DNA of 64,000 nt from Streptomyces echinatus (GTDB lineage Bacteria > Actinomycetota > Actinomycetes > Streptomycetales > Streptomycetaceae): positions 1 to 64,000 of the forward strand of contig NZ_JACHJK010000012.1 of assembly GCF_014203595.1 (NCBI RefSeq), in the 5' to 3' direction. The translations under genes and the position numbers were made by a program. Of this stretch, positions 45,108 to 52,333 are shown piece by piece. How positions within the stretch are numbered: the first letter of the stretch is position 1; every line of letters starts with the position of its first letter. The notes beneath the pieces are model-generated. The model searched no databases. It saw only the letters and a list, made by a program, of their open reading frames with translations, and was not told the origin of the DNA.

Positions 45108-46757
45108 ATGTCCGGGACGACCACGGCTGCCGTACGGCCGCGCCGTCGGGCGGCCCAGGCCGGTGCCAACCGCTGGGTCGTCCTCGTCGTCCTCTGCGTC
45201 AGCCTGCTGCTCGTCGCCCTCGACGCCACCGTGCTGCACGTGGCGGTCCCCGCCGTCACCGAGGACCTCCGGCCCGACGCCATCGAACTGCTCTGGATCG
45301 TCGACGTCTATCCGCTGGTCTGCGCCTCGCTGCTGATCCTCTTCGGCACACTCGGCGACCGGATCGGCCGCAGACGCGTCCTGCTGCTCGGCTACGGCCT
45401 CTTCGGCGTCGCCTCCGCCGTGGCCGCGTTCGCGCCGAGCGCCCAGACGCTCATCCTCGCCCGCGCGCTGCTCGGCGTCGGCGGCGCGATGATCATGCCC
45501 GCCACCCTGTCGATCCTCCGCCAGGTCTTCCCCGACCGGCGCGAGCGCGCCCTCGCCATAGGCATCTGGAGCGCGGTGGCGGCGGTCGGCGCGGCGGTCG
45601 GACCGCTGCTCGGCGGCTTCCTGCTGGAGCACTTCTGGTGGGGCGCGGTCTTCCTGGTCAACATCCCGCTGATGCTGGTCAGCCTCCCGGTGGGCCGGAT
45701 CCTGCTGCCCGAGTCGAGGGGCGACGGCACCGGCCCCTGGGACGTGACCGGCGCGCTGACGGCGGCGGCCGGGCTCTTCGGCGTCGTCCTCGGGGTGAAG
45801 CGGCTCGGCGGCGGAGAGGCGGCGGCGAGCCCCTTCACCGTGCTGCCGCTGGTGATCGGCGGGGCCCTCCTCCTCTTCTTCGTACGGCGCCAGCGGCGGC
45901 ACCCGCATCCGCTGGTGGACCTGCGGATGTTCCGCCGGCCCGCGTTCAGCACCTCGGTGGGCTGCATCGTGCTGGCCATGCTCGCGCTGGTCGGCCTGGA
46001 GCTGATCGCCGCCCAGTATCTGCAGCTGGTGCTCGGCCTGTCCCCGCTGGAGACGGGCCTCAGACTGCTGCCCCTGACCGTCGCGGCCATGGCGGCCGGC
46101 CTGGCGGGCGCGCGCATGCTGCGCCGCTTCGGACCGCGCCGGATGGTGTGTCTCGGCTTCTGCCTGACGGCGGCCGCGGTGCTGACCCTGACGGCGATGG
46201 GCGGCGCCGACGATCCGACGCTGCTGCTGGCCGGCTTCGTGCTGCTGGGCTTCGGCCTGGAGACCACGCTCTTCGGCGCGTACGAGTCGATGCTCAGCGA
46301 GGCCCCGGCCGACCAGGCCGGCGGCGCGGCGGCGATCGGCGAGACCTCCTACCAGCTCGGCGCCGGCATCGGCATCGCCCTGCTGGGCAGCGTGATGAAC
46401 GCGGCCTACACCCCGGGGCTGCGGTCGGTGCCGGGTGTTCCCCGGCCCGCGGCGGACGAGGCGGGCCACTCGCTCGGCGAGGCCTACGAGGTCGCCGGCC
46501 GGCTCGGCGGGACCGCCGGGGCCGCGCTGCGCCGGGCGGCGCGCGACTCCTTCGTGCACGGACTCCATGTGACGCTGCTGGTGAGCGCGGGCCTGTTGGT
46601 GCTGGGCGCGTTGATGGCGCTGCGGCTGCCGCGGATCATGAGTTGCGGCGAGGAGCCGGCCGGGGGCGAGGTGGGTCTGCCGGCACCGCGCGAGGCGGAG
46701 TCGAAGACGGAGACGAAGGCGCAGGCGGCGGCCGGGAAGTCGCGGGTCACCGCCTGA
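45108..46757 (+). CDS. MFS efflux transporter, DHA2 (14-TMS) family
   Basis: The product is 549 residues. Motif A-like GTLGDRIGRRRVLLLG, motif D1 LDATVLHVAVPAVTEDL and motif C-like AVGAAVGPLLGGFL mark the drug:proton antiporter-2 family. Residues about 470-515 are a hydrophilic insert before the last span. The ATG has GGAGG seven bases upstream. No TetR or MarR regulator adjoins it, so control is by a distant regulator. Substrate unknown. Confidence 0.92.
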   Translation: MSGTTTAAVRPRRRAAQAGANRWVVLVVLCVSLLLVALDATVLHVAVPAVTEDLRPDAIELLWIVDVYPLVCASLLILFGTLGDRIGRRRVLLLGYGLFGVASAVAAFAPSAQTLILARALLGVGGAMIMPATLSILRQVFPDRRERALAIGIWSAVAAVGAAVGPLLGGFLLEHFWWGAVFLVNIPLMLVSLPVGRILLPESRGDGTGPWDVTGALTAAAGLFGVVLGVKRLGGGEAAASPFTVLPLVIGGALLLFFVRRQRRHPHPLVDLRMFRRPAFSTSVGCIVLAMLALVGLELIAAQYLQLVLGLSPLETGLRLLPLTVAAMAAGLAGARMLRRFGPRRMVCLGFCLTAAAVLTLTAMGGADDPTLLLAGFVLLGFGLETTLFGAYESMLSEAPADQAGGAAAIGETSYQLGAGIGIALLGSVMNAAYTPGLRSVPGVPRPAADEAGHSLGEAYEVAGRLGGTAGAALRRAARDSFVHGLHVTLLVSAGLLVLGALMALRLPRIMSCGEEPAGGEVGLPAPREAESKTETKAQAAAGKSRVTA

Positions 46758-46857
46758 TCTCCTCTGGACGTGCGGGACACTGCACCGTAACGTCGGCCGG
46801 AGAGTCGTAACTAGCGCTGCTAGTTTTGTCGCTGTTCCGTGTCCCGGAGGGTGCCCC

Positions 46858-48048
46858 ATGTCCGCGTCCGCGAAGCTGCCCCCGTTCGATGCCGCCGACC
46901 CGCTCGGCATCGACGACCTGCTGGAGCCGGAGGACCTGGCCGTCCGGGACACCGTCCGCGGCTGGGCGGCCGACCGCGTGCTGCCGTACGTCGCCGAGTG
47001 GTACGAGAAGGGCGAGCTGCCCGGCATCCGCGACCTGGCGCGCGAGCTCGGCTCCCTCGGCGCCCTGGGAATGTCCCTCACCGGCTACGGCTGCGCGGGC
47101 GCGAGCGCCGTGCAGTACGGCCTCGCCTGCCTGGAGCTGGAGGCGGCCGACTCGGGCATCCGCTCCCTGGTCTCCGTGCAGGGCTCCCTCGCGATGTACG
47201 CCATCCACCGGTTCGGCAGCGAGGAGCAGAAGCTCCAGTGGCTGCCGCGCATGGCCGCCGGCGAGGTGATCGGCTGCTTCGGGCTGACCGAGCCCGACCA
47301 CGGCTCCGACCCCGCCTCCATGCGCACCCACGCCAAGCGTGACGGCGACGACTGGGTGCTGAACGGCCGCAAGATGTGGATCACCAATGGCTCGGTCGCC
47401 GGGGTGGCCGTCGTCTGGGCGCAGACCGAGGAGGGCATCCGCGGGTTCGTCGTACCCACCGACAGCCCCGGCTTCTCGGCTCCGGAGATCAAGCACAAGT
47501 GGTCGCTGCGGGCCTCCGTCACCAGCGAACTCGTCCTGGACGACGTACGGCTGCCCGGCACGGCCGTCCTGCCGGAGGTCACCGGGCTGCGCGGACCGCT
47601 CGGCTGCCTCTCCCACGCCCGCTACGGGATCGTCTGGGGCGCGATGGGCGCCGCGCGCAGCAGCTTCGAGGCGGCCCTGGACTACGCGAAGTCCCGCGAG
47701 CAGTTCGGGCGGCCCATCGGCGGCTTCCAGCTCACGCAGGCCAAGCTCGCCGACATGGCGGTGGAACTGCACAAGGGCATCCTGCTCGCCCACCACCTGG
47801 GGCGGCGGATGGACGCCGGCCGCCTGCGTCCCGAGCAGGTCAGCTTCGGCAAGCTCAACAACGTCCGCGAGGCCATGGAGATCTGCCGTACGTCGCGGAC
47901 GATCCTCGGTGCCAACGGGATCTCCCTCGAATACCCGGTGATGCGGCACGCGACCAACCTGGAGTCGGTGCTCACCTACGAGGGCACCGTCGAGATGCAC
48001 CAGCTCGTGCTGGGCAAGGCGCTCACCGGGCTCGACGCCTTCCGGTGA
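46858..48048 (+). CDS. Acyl-CoA dehydrogenase, glutaryl-CoA dehydrogenase type
   Basis: The 396-residue flavoenzyme has FAD contacts FGLTEPDHGSDPASM and WITNGS. The catalytic Glu is in TYEGTVEMHQLVLG, the position and context of glutaryl-CoA dehydrogenases (TYEG near the C-terminus) rather than of short-chain dehydrogenases. It would oxidise and decarboxylate glutaryl-CoA to crotonyl-CoA in lysine catabolism. It stands alone, 100 bp after the efflux gene, and ends in a shared terminator. Confidence 0.9.
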   Translation: MSASAKLPPFDAADPLGIDDLLEPEDLAVRDTVRGWAADRVLPYVAEWYEKGELPGIRDLARELGSLGALGMSLTGYGCAGASAVQYGLACLELEAADSGIRSLVSVQGSLAMYAIHRFGSEEQKLQWLPRMAAGEVIGCFGLTEPDHGSDPASMRTHAKRDGDDWVLNGRKMWITNGSVAGVAVVWAQTEEGIRGFVVPTDSPGFSAPEIKHKWSLRASVTSELVLDDVRLPGTAVLPEVTGLRGPLGCLSHARYGIVWGAMGAARSSFEAALDYAKSREQFGRPIGGFQLTQAKLADMAVELHKGILLAHHLGRRMDAGRLRPEQVSFGKLNNVREAMEICRTSRTILGANGISLEYPVMRHATNLESVLTYEGTVEMHQLVLGKALTGLDAFR

Positions 48049-48059
48049 GCCCCTCGGGG

Positions 48060-48084
48060 GGCAGGGCCGGCGAGCGGCCCTGCC
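48060..48084. terminator. Bidirectional terminator
   Basis: A perfect 10-bp stem (48060-48069 with 48075-48084) with loop GCGAG lies between the convergent dehydrogenase and sepF genes, directly touching the sepF stop codon. Confidence 0.83.
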
Positions 48085-48522
48085 TCAGCTCTGGTTGAAG
48101 AAACCGTCCGAGCGGTGCGCGGACGCCTCGCCACTGATGATCTCCGTGTCGGCGGGGGTGAGCAGGAACACGCGGTTGGACACGCGGTCGATCGAGCCGC
48201 GCAGACCGAAGATGAGCCCCGCCGCGAAGTCGACGACCCGCTTGGCGTCGCCCGGCTCCATGTTGGTGAGGTTCATGATGACCGGGACGCCGTCCCGGAA
48301 CAGTTCGCCGATGGCGCGGGCGTCCCGGAAGCTGTCCGGGGTGACCGTGCCGATCCGGCGGCCCTTCTCCTCGGCCGTGTCCGTGGCCACCTTCACCCGC
48401 GGGTCGGTGACCCAGGCGTCCCCGGGCTCGGTGCCCTCGGAGTAGTCGTCGTCGTAGTAGCGCTCGTCATCGTTGTCGTCGACGAGGCCGAGCCATGCAC
48501 TCGCCTTGCGTACCGATCCCAT
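48085..48522 (-). CDS. sepF: SepF-like cell-division protein (second paralogue)
   Basis: The product is 145 residues. It starts MGSVRKASAWLGLVDDND (amphipathic membrane-binding helix) and then has an acidic linker with Tyr/Asp. The SepF fold is VTPDSFRDARAIGELFRDG, MNLTNMEPGDAKRVVDFAAG and SNRVFLLTPADTEI. SepF bundles and anchors FtsZ. It lies outside the dcw cluster, so it is one of the extra SepF copies of Streptomyces; from memory the S. coelicolor equivalent at this locus is called sepF2. Confidence 0.92.
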   Translation of the reverse strand: MGSVRKASAWLGLVDDNDDERYYDDDYSEGTEPGDAWVTDPRVKVATDTAEEKGRRIGTVTPDSFRDARAIGELFRDGVPVIMNLTNMEPGDAKRVVDFAAGLIFGLRGSIDRVSNRVFLLTPADTEIISGEASAHRSDGFFNQS

Positions 48523-48787
48523 GGACGCCTCCTCTCACAGCGGTCTTTCTTGCTTCCGCATCCCTATGGTCATCCATGATGCGGACGGCGCGCCAAGTGG
48601 ATAGACGCCGCGCGGGGGGTTTGTGACGGTACTGGTGCACAGCGGATCCGTCGAGAGTCCTTGTGCCCCAAGGGCCGAGACTCATACGGCTGCTGACTGA
48701 GAGTGAAATATGATTGTACGCGGCGGACGGGTGACGCCCGGGGCGTCCGGGTGAATGCCAACGTCGTATGACAGTACGGGGGATGTT

Positions 48788-50080
48788 GTGTTCGGAATCG
48801 TCAGACCCTGCTCGCACCGGCTCGGCGAGAGACTCAAGGCCGACTGGATGGCGCACTTGTGCGGGCTCTGCCTGGCACTTCGCCGGGATCACGGCCAGTT
48901 CGCACGGATCGTGACGAACTACGACGGGCTTCTGGTCTCGGTTCTGACAGAGGCTCAGACCGGACCGGTGGGCGGCGCGCGCCGTACGGCGGGGCCGTGC
49001 GCGCTGCGTGGCATGCGGACCGCGTCCGTCGCACAGGGTGAGGGGGCACGGCTCGCCGCCGCCGTCTCGCTGGTGCTCGCCTCGGCGAAGGTCCGCGACC
49101 ATGTCGCCGACCGGGACGGACTGCTGGCCCGCCGGCCGGCCGCCGCCGCGGCGCGCCGGGTCGCCGCGAGCTGGGGCCGGGCGGGGGAGCGCGGCGGGGC
49201 GGCGGTCGGGTTCGACACCGGCGTCCTGGTCGACGCCGTCGACCGCCAGCTCGGCATCGAGACCCTGGCCGGGTTCGGCACCCCGATCCTGACGGTCACC
49301 GAGCCGACCGAGACCGCGACCGCCGCGGCCTTCGCGCACACCGCGGTGCTGGCCGGGCGGCCGGGCAACGCCGGGCCCCTGGCGGAGGCCGGACGGCTCT
49401 TCGGGCGGCTCGCGCATCTGCTGGACGCCGTGGAGGACCGGCGGACCGACGCCCTGTCGGGCGCCTGGAACCCGCTCACCGCCACCGGAACCCCCCTCGC
49501 CGAGGCGCGCCGGCTCGCCGACGACGCCCTGCACGGCATCCGGCTCGCCCTCCGGGAGGCCGAGTTCCGCGACGGCGGGCTCGTCCATCTGCTCCTCGTC
49601 CACGAACTGCGGCGCTCGGTGGACCGGGCGTTCGGCACGGCACCGGTGTGCGCGGCACATCAGCCGGGGGCGCCGCAGGGGCCGTACGGCGCCGGGGTGC
49701 CGCAAGCGCCGTACGGAGGGAATCCGTACGGCGCCGGTGCTCCTCATGCGGGCGGGAACCCCTACGCGGGCGACGGTCCCCACGCGGGCGGGAACCCCTA
49801 CGCGGGCGGCGGTCATCCCGGCGGAAGCGGTGGCTTCGGCGGGGGCGGTGGTGGCTTCGGGGGTGGCTTCGGGCCCGAACCCGCCAAGGGCAGGCGCGGG
49901 TTCTGGGCGGGCTGCGGAATGTTCTTCGCGCTGTTCTGCTCCTGCAAGATGTGCTGCGCCGAGGAGTACGAGGGCCCCTGGTCCCGGAAGAAGCGCAGCG
50001 GCTGCTGCCAGTGGTGCGACTGCTCCTGCCCCGGCGGCTGTGACGGCTGCGACTGCTGCTGCCCCTGCGACGGCTGCTAG
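48788..50080 (+). CDS. DUF5685 family protein with Cys-rich tail
   Basis: The product is 430 residues. GTG 48788 gives the family start MFGIVRPCSHRL, with ADWMAHLCGLCLALRRDHGQ following; the paired N-terminal cysteines are conserved in DUF5685. Residues about 300-365 are Gly/Tyr/Pro repeats (YGGNPYGAG, HAGGNPYAGG), then a short hydrophobic segment WAGCGMFFALFC. The last 60 residues hold about 16 cysteines (CCQWCDCSCP, CDCCCPCDGC). Function unknown; metal or redox binding is plausible. GGGGG lies five bases before the start. A -10-like TATGAT occurs at 48709-48714. Confidence 0.87.
   Translation: MFGIVRPCSHRLGERLKADWMAHLCGLCLALRRDHGQFARIVTNYDGLLVSVLTEAQTGPVGGARRTAGPCALRGMRTASVAQGEGARLAAAVSLVLASAKVRDHVADRDGLLARRPAAAAARRVAASWGRAGERGGAAVGFDTGVLVDAVDRQLGIETLAGFGTPILTVTEPTETATAAAFAHTAVLAGRPGNAGPLAEAGRLFGRLAHLLDAVEDRRTDALSGAWNPLTATGTPLAEARRLADDALHGIRLALREAEFRDGGLVHLLLVHELRRSVDRAFGTAPVCAAHQPGAPQGPYGAGVPQAPYGGNPYGAGAPHAGGNPYAGDGPHAGGNPYAGGGHPGGSGGFGGGGGGFGGGFGPEPAKGRRGFWAGCGMFFALFCSCKMCCAEEYEGPWSRKKRSGCCQWCDCSCPGGCDGCDCCCPCDGC
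49748..49808 (+). repeat. 36-bp repeat inside the DUF5685 gene
   Basis: The 25 bases starting GCGGGCGGGAACCCCTACGC occur at 49748-49772 and again, identical, at 49784-49808, coding AGGNPYAG. A weaker third unit precedes them. It is a recent in-frame expansion of the Gly/Asn/Pro/Tyr linker. Confidence 0.8.
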
Positions 50081-50086
50081 CAACAG

Positions 50087-51034
50087 CTAGTTCTTCAGTT
50101 CCGGCGGGCTGATCCGGGACTTCTCGATCGCCGAGCCCGTCGTGCCCCACTTCCTGAGGATCCGGTCGTAGGTGCCGTCGGAGAGGAGCTTGTTCACCGC
50201 CGCCTGGAAGGCCGGCGCCAGGTCCGTGCCCTTCTTGAAGGCGAAACCGACGTCAAGGCGGTGGTACTCGTTGAGGAACTTCAGGCCCTGCTGGTGAGCG
50301 ACGGCGTAGCGCAGCCCGTTGATCGTGGACATCACGACGTCGCTGCGGCCCTGCTGGAGCGAGGACCAGACCGCGCTCGACTCGGCGTACGTCTGCACCT
50401 TGTACGCCTTCTCGCCCGCGTCGGCGCACACGTGCTCGTTCTGCTCCAGCGTGGCCTCGAACGTGGTGCCGGCGCTGGTCGCGACGTTCAGGCCGCACAG
50501 CTGCCGCAGGTCGGTGACCTTCGCGAGCTTGCTGTCCTTGCGGGTGGCGAAGCCCTGCCCGTCGTTGACGTAGGTGACGAAGTCGATGGTCTTGCGACGC
50601 TCGTCCGTGACACCGAAGTTGCTCGCGCCGAAGTCGTACTTGCCGCTGTCCAGGGCGGGCAGGATCGCCTCGAAGCTCGCCTGCTCCACCTTCAGTTCGA
50701 TGCCGAGCACCCGGGCCACCGCCTTGGTGAAGTCGACGTCCTGGCCGGTCAGCGTCTTGCCGTCATCGAGGTAGGTGGTGCCGGGCGGGGTGCCGCCGAC
50801 GCTGACCGCGACGGTGAGGCGGGTGGTGCCGGCGGGCAGCAGCTTCGCCGCGGCGTCGTCCTTCCGCACGGCGGAGACGACGTCCGTGGTGGGCACCTCG
50901 GCCTTCTCGGCCGCCACTCCGGCGGCGTCCGGGCCGCCCGGGCCACCGGTCCCGGAACCGCAGGCGGTGAGCAGCAGAGCGGCCGAGGTAATCGTGACAA
51001 AAGGTATGAAATGGCGATAAGCAGACGTGTGCAT
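50087..51034 (-). CDS. ABC transporter substrate-binding lipoprotein, polar amino acid family
   Basis: The product is 315 residues. A lipoprotein signal ends in LLLTACGSG (Cys25 acylated). The SBP_bac_3 fold follows: GQDVDFTKAVARVLGIELK, FGVTDERRKTIDFV and SDVVMSTINGLRYAVAHQ. It would capture an amino acid for the permease and ATPase genes on the other strand. A 23-codon leader ending in Cys lies upstream on the same strand, pointing to a sulfur amino acid as ligand. It converges with the DUF5685 gene with only 6 bp between stops. Confidence 0.92.
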   Translation of the reverse strand: MHTSAYRHFIPFVTITSAALLLTACGSGTGGPGGPDAAGVAAEKAEVPTTDVVSAVRKDDAAAKLLPAGTTRLTVAVSVGGTPPGTTYLDDGKTLTGQDVDFTKAVARVLGIELKVEQASFEAILPALDSGKYDFGASNFGVTDERRKTIDFVTYVNDGQGFATRKDSKLAKVTDLRQLCGLNVATSAGTTFEATLEQNEHVCADAGEKAYKVQTYAESSAVWSSLQQGRSDVVMSTINGLRYAVAHQQGLKFLNEYHRLDVGFAFKKGTDLAPAFQAAVNKLLSDGTYDRILRKWGTTGSAIEKSRISPPELKN

Positions 51035-51127
51035 CGGACAGCGGTCTCCTGGAGCAGAAGGGTGTGCGGGAACGCGAGGGGAGGGGAGCGCGTGTGAAGG
51101 CGGAGATCAGCAAGAGAACGCGAGGAG

Positions 51128-51146
51128 GCCCGCCGAAGGGGCGGGC
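51128..51146 (-). terminator. Hairpin after the Cys leader peptide (possible attenuator)
   Basis: A perfect 7-bp stem GCCCGCC/GGCGGGC with a 5-base loop lies 17 bp downstream of the leader stop codon and 93 bp before the binding-protein start. It has no T-tract. It could end or pause transcription depending on ribosome position on the leader; this is inference. Confidence 0.45.
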
Positions 51147-51163
51147 GCGCGCAGGGGGTCAGC

Positions 51164-51235
51164 TCAACAGGACGAGGACCACACGCGACCGAAGTCGATG
51201 TGGGAGCGGGTGACCAGCCACTGCTGTGGATGCAT
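51164..51235 (-). CDS. 23-residue leader peptide ending in Ser-Ser-Ser-Cys
   Basis: The reading frame starts with ATG at 51235 (MHPQQWLV), continues TRSHIDFGR and ends VWSSSC before TGA. Streptomyces annotations contain very similar putative leader peptides upstream of sulfur-assimilation and sulfur-import genes, with the HIDFGR-like core and a terminal Ser/Cys run. Ribosome stalling at the last Cys codon would sense cysteinyl-tRNA. The gene behind it is the ABC binding protein. A TTGACG (51270-51265) about 35 bases upstream of the ATG is a possible -35, in which case the leader message may be leaderless. Confidence 0.85.
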   Translation of the reverse strand: MHPQQWLVTRSHIDFGRVWSSSC

Positions 51236-51306
51236 GGGCCAAGTGGAACAGGCATCCGGTTCCGCGTCAACTGGCGTGAGATGTACGGCTCACAGTCCGG
51301 ACAGCC

Positions 51307-51337
51307 TTGACAGCGAACGGAAACGCACCCGTACTCT
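51307..51337 (+). promoter_or_regulatory. Candidate promoter of the permease-monooxygenase unit
   Basis: TTGACA (51307-51312) and TACTCT (51332-51337) with a 19-bp spacer face the permease gene, predicting a leader of about 130 bases. No leader peptide like that on the minus strand is seen on this side. Confidence 0.5.
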
Positions 51338-51475
51338 CAAGGCGCGGCCCTGCTGAGGGGCTCGGCCGCAACCGCGCCGCGCGGCGCGCCCGTGTGAAGG
51401 CAGCACCCCGTTCTGGCCCTCCCCGCCGTCGACTCCGCTCGACCGAGGGGACCCACGGCATCACGGAGCCTTCGC

Positions 51476-52333
51476 ATGTCATCCGACACCCTCGCCAAAA
51501 TCCCCGCCGCATCGGAGATTCCCGAGCCCGCGGACGTCCCGCGGATCGTCCCGCAGCGCCGCTACGGCCAGTGGGCGGCGGCCGTCGTCGTCCTCGCGCT
51601 GCTCGGGTTCGCCGTCAACTCCGTCCTGCGCAACCGGGCGTTCCAGTGGGACGTCGTCGCCGACCACTTCACCTCCGACTCCGTCCTGCGCGGTCTGTGG
51701 CTCACCCTGTGGCTGACCGCGGTGGTGATGGTCCTCGGCTTCGCCCTCGGCACCCTGCTCGCCGCGTTCCGGCTGTCCGCCAACCCGGTCCTGCGCGCGG
51801 TCGGGCGGGGCTACGTGTGGCTGTTCCGGTCCATCCCGATCCTGGTGCAGCTGCTGCTGTGGTTCAACATCGGGGCGCTGTACCCGCAGGTGTTCGGCGT
51901 CCGGACGGTCAACCTGCTCAGCCCGGTCGCCGTCGCGATCATCGGCCTCACCCTGCACGAGGCCGCCTACGCCGCCGAGGTCGTCCGGGGCGGCATCCTC
52001 TCCGTCGACCGCGGGCAGATCGAGGCCGCCCAGGCGCTCGGCCTGAGCCGGTGGCGCCGATGGCGCCGGATCGTGCTGCCGCAGGCGATGCGCGCCATCG
52101 TGCCGCCCGCCGGCAACATGCTGATCGGCACCCTCAAGGGCACCTCCATCGTCAGCGTCATCGCCGTCGACGACCTGCTGTTCTCCACCCAGTTGATCTA
52201 CCACCGCACCTATCAGGTGATCCCGCTGCTGATGGTCGCCACCCTCTGGTACGCCGTGGTCACCTCGCTGCTCGGCATCGGCCAGCACTACGTCGAGAAG
52301 CACTACGCGCGCGGCACGGAGAACGCCCGATGA
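51476..52333 (+). CDS. Amino-acid ABC transporter permease (HisM/GlnP type)
   Basis: The product is 285 residues. After a cytoplasmic N-terminus of about 35 residues there are five to six spans. TLWLTAVVMVLGFALGTLLA, VWLFRSIPILVQLLLWF and the EAA loop EAAQALGLSRWRRWRRIVLPQA, cited as EAAQALGLSRWRRW, define the polar amino-acid permease family. It works with the ATPase at 54087 and the binding protein at 50087. It overlaps the next gene by 4 bp. Confidence 0.93.
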   Translation: MSSDTLAKIPAASEIPEPADVPRIVPQRRYGQWAAAVVVLALLGFAVNSVLRNRAFQWDVVADHFTSDSVLRGLWLTLWLTAVVMVLGFALGTLLAAFRLSANPVLRAVGRGYVWLFRSIPILVQLLLWFNIGALYPQVFGVRTVNLLSPVAVAIIGLTLHEAAYAAEVVRGGILSVDRGQIEAAQALGLSRWRRWRRIVLPQAMRAIVPPAGNMLIGTLKGTSIVSVIAVDDLLFSTQLIYHRTYQVIPLLMVATLWYAVVTSLLGIGQHYVEKHYARGTENAR

